NCBI GenBank assembly: GCA_902702965.1
Contig: CACRXP010000163.1
Coordinates: 91,805 to 155,804 of the forward strand
DNA length: 64,000 nt
Source of the DNA: Spirometra erinaceieuropaei
Lineage: Eukaryota > Platyhelminthes > Cestoda > Diphyllobothriidea > Diphyllobothriidae
Reading direction: 5' to 3'
Shown here: in pieces, positions 58,901 through 64,000 of the stretch
How positions within the stretch are numbered: position 1 is the stretch's first letter
How the letters are laid out: every line of letters begins with the position of its first letter
Notes under the pieces: generated by a model
Databases searched by the model: none
Told to the model about the DNA's origin: nothing
What the model saw: the letters and a program-made list of their open reading frames with translations, nothing else
Made by a program: the position numbers and the translations under genes

Positions 58901-59996
58901 AAATCATTTGAGTTCCGCGGCGATACCGACGTAAACATTAAAAAAGTCAGATTTGACAAACATACGTTTTTGGTTAGTCATCGTAAGTCTCGTACGGTGG
59001 TATAAGTAATTTACAGCAAAACAACTATTACTGGAAACAATCAGTGAATGGTTGCCATGGGAAGAGGATTGAGGACTTTTAGCATGTAATAAACCATGTT
59101 GAAGTTATAGTCAATTTCTTCCAGGAGCGCGTACAGGGCGGAAAAGGGGGGAGAATCTGCCGATAAGTTATGCTTATGTTCCAACGCTGCACGCGACATT
59201 GTAGGAAGAGAGCACGAACATGTGCGGCTCAGCTTGGGCCAGGGCAACTCGAGGGCCTGTCGTACTTTTTGTGACAGAGGCGCCCTCCACCCTTGTATTT
59301 ACTACTTGGAGCCTTTCAATGGTAGTTTAGTGATCGGAAATGCTGATCATACTGTTTTCGATGAGACTTCGTCAATGTTCATCGTGCTCTGGAGCGCCCT
59401 CACACGATTCTGAGCATGCATAGAGTTCTGTAGATGAAGAATTGAATTCCGTCGAATGTATTTTAACGCTTTAACTCGTTATTAAATAGTAAATATTTTA
59501 GAATTGTGTGAATTATACTGCCCCTTTACGGATAAAAATGCGCTTTTGAGTCTAAGTTCCTCTTCAAATGCATCAGATAATTGATCTGATCGGCCCCACT
59601 TCTACATGTTTAACCTAGCTAGCATATTGTTGACCAGTTCCACAAGGCGTAGTAACGCTTTTTTCGGCTACAGTAAGTAAATCGACCCAACTTAGCAATA
59701 ATGCTTCATTGAAAATAAATCTTTGCAGAAAACATCAGTATCCGTGCGGGGCCGCCCTAGAAGGACACAAGTAAATATTTATGTTGGTAAAGACCACACT
59801 ACCAACGTTTTGACGTGATTTTAACAACTTTCCCAAGCACTGTCTGAGGCAGCTGTTTCTGAGTTATAGAGAGGACATCGAAGAGGCTGGTATCGGCTCG
59901 AAATGATGGCTCGTGGACCTAAACTGACCTCTTGTGTGATCAGTGGGTCTGAAACTCCGAGCTAAGCGTGACATTGATGCAAAATCCCTGAAATAA

Positions 59997-60064
59997 NNNN
60001 NNNNNNNNNNNNNNNNNNNNNNNNNNNNNNNNNNNNNNNNNNNNNNNNNNNNNNNNNNNNNNNN
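59997..60064. other. Assembly gap of 68 N
   Basis: Unknown bases. The right flank (cctaaggtacaacgga...) is a repeat also present at 35138, which may be why the assembly broke here. Confidence 1.
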
Positions 60065-60189
60065 AGACCTCCTAAGGTACAACGGAACGAGTGAGTTCCT
60101 TAGAAACTATCGGTGAGCGCCCTCTACCATTACAAATGTATATGCACTTATGGGTTCTTCAGTTTTGCTTAAAAGTTTTCGTTTCTTCA

Positions 60190-60465
60190 CGCAGGTTGAA
60201 CTCAGGAAGCCCTACATGTTTGACATACTGACAGCAGACGTATTGGGAAAATCCGTCGCTTGCGTGTTTCGCCGATCTTCTGTCGTTGCATGAGGCAGCT
60301 GAGAGGGTTTCTGTTTATCGGTAGGCCCCTCAGCGCTCTATATGTGCTTCCTTGTATATAAAACCCAGGGTAGCAGTCGAGCCGTGAGAACAGTCCCTCT
60401 GCTTGTTTGGCTCACAGAGCTCTGTCTCACACTTGTACTGAATAAAAAAGCACCTTACAGGTGCA
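60190..60465 (+). repeat. Interspersed repeat 'S', copy with TATA box and poly(A) signal
   Basis: gcgtgtttcgccgatcttct and gaggcagctgagagggttt match the 38290-38345 body. Here it continues to TATATAAAA (60355-60363) and, 77 bp later, AATAAA (60440-60445), ending near a CA at about 60459. That arrangement is LTR-like, so family S may be an LTR or a short terminal-repeat retrotransposon relic. Confidence 0.55.
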
Positions 60466-61129
60466 GTTGTAAGCGGGGGTAAAAAAGGCCTGTCATTTCA
60501 CAAAACCACTGTGAATTCTACAATATGCACACCTGGAGTAACCAGATAACTGTACCCTGACTGCTCCCAATGAAGCTGCTTTCCTGTCCGCTAAAGAACT
60601 TTCTGTGCATTGAGATCCATTTGACGATGGAAGGGAAAGCTTTGTCCATAGGGCTCAAAGAACCCTCCGGTACGCTAAGTTCTCATATGCGGTCGCCCCT
60701 TAGATTCAAGAGTACCATGGTGTTCGAGATCTGATATACTACTCATACGCCCATACCGTTTATGATTCTCCTAGCGGCGCCGTATACAGCAGGTACTGTA
60801 TTTGTCTCGCTGCTTGCTGCTGCACCATTCACATATCTGAGATGCTGGCAGATCACTTTTCTCTTCTTCATCTAGGTATCTTCTGTGCTGTACATCAAAA
60901 CCGCTCGTTGAAATCGTAGTCAGGCGGACGACTCCTTGTTGCACATTATACGGTTGGAACTGAAGAAGAGCTGTCCTATCTCCAACGCTCAGCGATAAAT
61001 GGGTTGTAGTTAAATGCCGTGCGCGGAAGTCGGCTGTCCAGGGCAAAATCGACTGGTTAAGGTTGAATCTCAGACTGTGATTATAATCAAGTAAATAATT
61101 TCAGAAATTACTCAGTGCAGGACTTGGAG

Positions 61130-61330
61130 TTAAATCTCCGGGACATGACTTTTTAGGGTCAAGACCGAAATTTCAATGAACATTTGAGTCGAAGACAAAC
61201 CAGAAACCGCTAGAGAAGGCTGGGGGCCCCACTGAAGAGTCGAACCCCTCGCAGCTGTGTCACGCAGCGGCCAAATATCAGCAAAACACGTGTCTGGGCT
61301 TTTAGCAAGTATCTATGTCGGGAGTATGGT
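61130..61330. repeat. Interspersed repeat 'S', two halves in opposite orientation
   Basis: 61130-61205 (acttggagttaaatc, accgaaatttcaatgaacat, tttgagtcga) reads in the plus direction like 38440-38515. 61215-61325, reversed, gives tgctaaaagcccagacacgt, gcagctgcgaggggttcgac, like 38270-38350. An inversion, or two separate insertions, has occurred in between. Confidence 0.6.
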
Positions 61331-62964
61331 ATAAAACCTTTACCATATGTGATTATAATGCCCCAGAGTTTCGAATTAAGCAAACCACTTTGCCTAATTC
61401 TTAGTCCTGTCGTCTTCCATTTGGATTAAAATTTGTATTGCCTAAAAATAAACGACCTACTCCTCCGCTCTTGCACATCCGCCACAGTAATTCTGTCTGT
61501 TCAGAGTAGCAGATGGGAAGAGTCGACATTTGTTGGTGTTTACTTCTGTTCTTGGATTAAATGGTGCTATACGCAAGGCCACGTAGTTAGCTGCCACAGA
61601 CCAAGGTCTTGAAACTATATAGCGGAAACCACAAAACACAAATAGACTGCTTCCTGCGCGATCACGTGCTCCAACGAAACTCCACGTGCACTTCCGAGAA
61701 CATTATGAGGGCATCAAATAGATATACCGCTCATGACGCATATGATTTCGCATTTACACGCACATCGACGGCGGCACGTCGTGGCGTCAGTTTGTTTAGT
61801 CCAGACTCAGGTGACGCAAACGAACGAACTTCCTCCACTCCAGACACCGTCACCGTTGAAGATACAAAAATTATTCTGAATTCAAAAGGATCTACTTTGC
61901 CGATGGCTTTTTTTTGCGGTAGTCATGCGTGCATGGGAAAATTTGTCTTCGGCCCTCAGCCGGACCAACATGGCACCAGCATTCACAGGTAGACCGCGTT
62001 CTGCGGATCTGAGGTGGCTTCGTGCGGCCGTGAGTTCGAGCCTTGTTCGACCAACTGGACACTCTTTCCCCTACTGAAAGCTCGTAGAAGGCATTTTCCG
62101 GTTCAACAAGTTGGTAGATCAATGGCTCTACATTAGTCCATTGAACTACGTTCTTCATATCAAAGAGTTGTCTCTTATTGGTTACTTCCGGTCATGAACC
62201 GGTGTTATCAGCAAATGAATAGGTAAGGGAGACGGACGCTTAAAGAGAGATCGCGTGGACTCCTATTCTCGGTCTATCATCTTCAAGATCTGCTCGTGCC
62301 AAAATGGACTTTTCTCCTGGCTTTCTATGCCCCAAAACTGAAATCCAAAACCCAAAGCCCATAAAGTAGGATAAGGCCTTCCTGGAATCAAGGTACACCT
62401 GGAGGGAGGACATACAGTATTCAAATATGAGTTCAGGTTTCTCTAGAAGAACTTATCATTTTGCTTCCACAGTACTTGTTTACCCAATAACGTCTGCTTG
62501 TGCATATTGTCCCGCTCGTTATACATATAAGTAGGTGTCAAGGAATCGCTCTGTCCTGTGTCGCAGGATGTGTACGACGTTGAGACTTTGGACCAATCCG
62601 TTGGATTCGCCGTTTTTCGGTACCTAAAAAAGTATATTTGACTTCTAAAACACCCTTAACCTATTACTTCCACGCTTAAAGAGAAGAAACGTTTCCATTA
62701 GTAAGCAATTTTCGTGTCTGATCCTCCTTGTCTTCGTACTATGCGATTTTCCTCCCTGCCGCAAGGAACTGAATCTGAATATTTCCTGCCCATACAACGA
62801 AAACTTTTTCTGATAGCAAGTACAGAAAATTCGTAATGAACACTTCACATCGTCACCTACCTCCACTGAGTGCCAACTCACTTCACCCAGATCTACAAAG
62901 TCATATCCAAAGTCGGTCGGAGTCCTTTAATTGGCCTCCCTTCAGCAGAACAGAAGAATAGGAA

Positions 62965-63270
62965 CGACCGCTCCTCATGCAGGTGACCTTAAGCTAAATT
63001 CCAGGATGGTTACCGTGTTGGTAAGAAGTAGAAGCGGTCGCTGGAACATGGGCTTTATCCGCCTGACGTCTCGGATTTTCACTTGAATCCATCATCAGAG
63101 ACAGTGACAGAAACGGTTACCGTGTCTCAACCCTACCCTTAGGCCCAATTCTAACCTTGATCCTAACCATACCCTGATCCTATTTTCCCCGGAGTTTAAC
63201 TTAGAACCACCTGCATTACGGAGAGTTTCTGTTCCTGTCCCCTATCGAGGCAGGGATGGAGGGCGTGTAA
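62965..63270 (+). repeat. Interspersed repeat 'U', copy interrupted by an insertion
   Basis: gcaggtgaccttaagctaaa and ttccagga begin the repeat, which resumes after 63125 with a CCCTAA-like run and gtttaacttagaaccacctg, cattacgg, ctgttcctgtcccc. The block 63019-63114 between is foreign to the family. Confidence 0.65.
63008..63125 (-). mobile_element. Penelope 3'-end fragment flanked by an 11-bp target-site duplication
   Basis: GGTTACCGTGT occurs at 63008-63018 and again at 63115-63125. The about 96 bp between, read in reverse, follow the Penelope 3' end at 14545-14630 (gtcactgtctctgatgatgg, attcaagtgaaaatccgaga, cgtcaggcggataaag). It is an extreme 5'-truncated insertion into repeat U. Confidence 0.7.
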
Positions 63271-63574
63271 GCATCTCCACTCCAAAGTCATAGGGCTCTG
63301 GGTATAGAACTTTTATTAGGCACTTACGGTTCTGAGCCAGGGGAACCTAGTACAGACTGTATTTATGCTTCCCCCTAAGGTGAAATAATCGCTTTTTGCT
63401 TCGGATGAACTATCGGCAGTCTACGTATTTCTTCTTACTTCTTGTAGCAACTTTTGACAATATCGGGTGCATATCACAGTCTTCTTAAATATCCGACAAC
63501 TGGACGGGTTAACATATGCTTGACAGCCGTGCGATTTTTACAGAGCTTAACTCAAAGCTACCCAGCGCGGCACG

Positions 63575-63922
63575 TTATGATTCGCCAACTCTGTGTGCGG
63601 GGATGAGATTGTTTACCATTTTTTTCAAAGTAGGTTGAATTTGACGAACGTGTCTATTGATTCTTTCATAGAAGGAGTAGCGGTTGTCTGCTGACAAGTG
63701 ATCATCAACTTTTCCCATCAATAATCGACCTAGAAACGCTCTCAAAGAGGCACCATTGCAAGGCCTAAGAAAAACCGCTTTACACACGAGCTGTGAAGCC
63801 ATTAACCCACTTGCCGAGGAAATTCCGTTGAAAGTCCATCTCTCATATGGTATCAATGCTAACAAAACCTGCCACGTAGGAAGGGGTCTTAATCCTCTTA
63901 GTCTAGCCTCCCCCTCGGTCAC
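63575..63922 (-). CDS. Unidentified 115-codon open frame
   Basis: The minus-strand frame starts MTEGEARLRGLRPLPTWQVL and ends VNNLIPAHRVGES. Its second half (LGRLLMGKVDDHLSADNRYS) has a protein-like composition. No family was recognised, no signal peptide or membrane segment stands out, and splice signals are not obvious. It is close to the window edge, so neighbouring exons may lie outside. It could equally be a repeat-borne frame. Confidence 0.2.
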   Translation of the reverse strand: MTEGEARLRGLRPLPTWQVLLALIPYERWTFNGISSASGLMASQLVCKAVFLRPCNGASLRAFLGRLLMGKVDDHLSADNRYSFYERINRHVRQIQPTLKKMVNNLIPAHRVGES

Positions 63923-64000
63923 GGTGGTCTTCTAAGTTTGTGTAAGAGCAAGGAAGCTAAAGTGAGCCTTATTCTTTAAATATCATTTCGAAATTTTTAG

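Overview
The window looks like repeat-rich nuclear DNA of a flatworm, most likely a tapeworm of the large-genome diphyllobothriidean kind. This is inferred from gene structure (several introns of 29-46 nt at the 5' end of a gene, then introns of 1.1 kb and about 19 kb) and from the mix of decayed Penelope-like, non-LTR, Merlin and Tc1/mariner elements. No bacterial operons, rRNA genes or CRISPR arrays are present. Gene density is very low.

One protein-coding gene can be assembled with confidence. It is a plus-strand orthologue of ZNF830 (CCDC16), with six exons between 21735 and 42899 that join in phase to a 274-residue protein. Its last intron (23578-42661) holds most of the middle of the window: a LINE fragment, a Merlin transposase remnant, three copies of a tRNA-headed SINE-like family (two minus, one plus), a nearly complete Tc1/mariner element with recognisable ends, a solitary tRNA-like sequence and a 984-bp foldback element. 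A second, unidentified plus-strand gene may lie at 53.1-58.6 kb (three phase-compatible candidate exons). Two further isolated candidate exons lie at 42.2 kb (plus) and 45.6 kb (minus).

Layout: 0-9.3 kb holds a tRNA-like sequence, a (TGA)n array, a Penelope 3' end, an LTR-like unit with heat-shock elements, a truncated foldback element, a very young inverted/direct repeat and a telomere-like repeat unit. 9.3-21.5 kb holds Penelope-like fragments of apparently two lineages plus mostly unassigned DNA. 21.7-42.9 kb is ZNF830 and its repeat-filled introns. 43-64 kb is mainly unassigned or repeat DNA, with SINE-like and LTR-like pieces, the second telomere-like unit, a short N gap and a Penelope 3'-end insertion flanked by an 11-bp duplication.

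The points most worth following up are the heat-shock-element promoter inside an LTR-like repeat, the link between the foldback elements and the Tc1/mariner element through shared ends, the dispersal of a telomere-like array as a defined unit, and the 29-nt intron in ZNF830. Coordinates of decayed repeats are approximate (about 10-40 bp).
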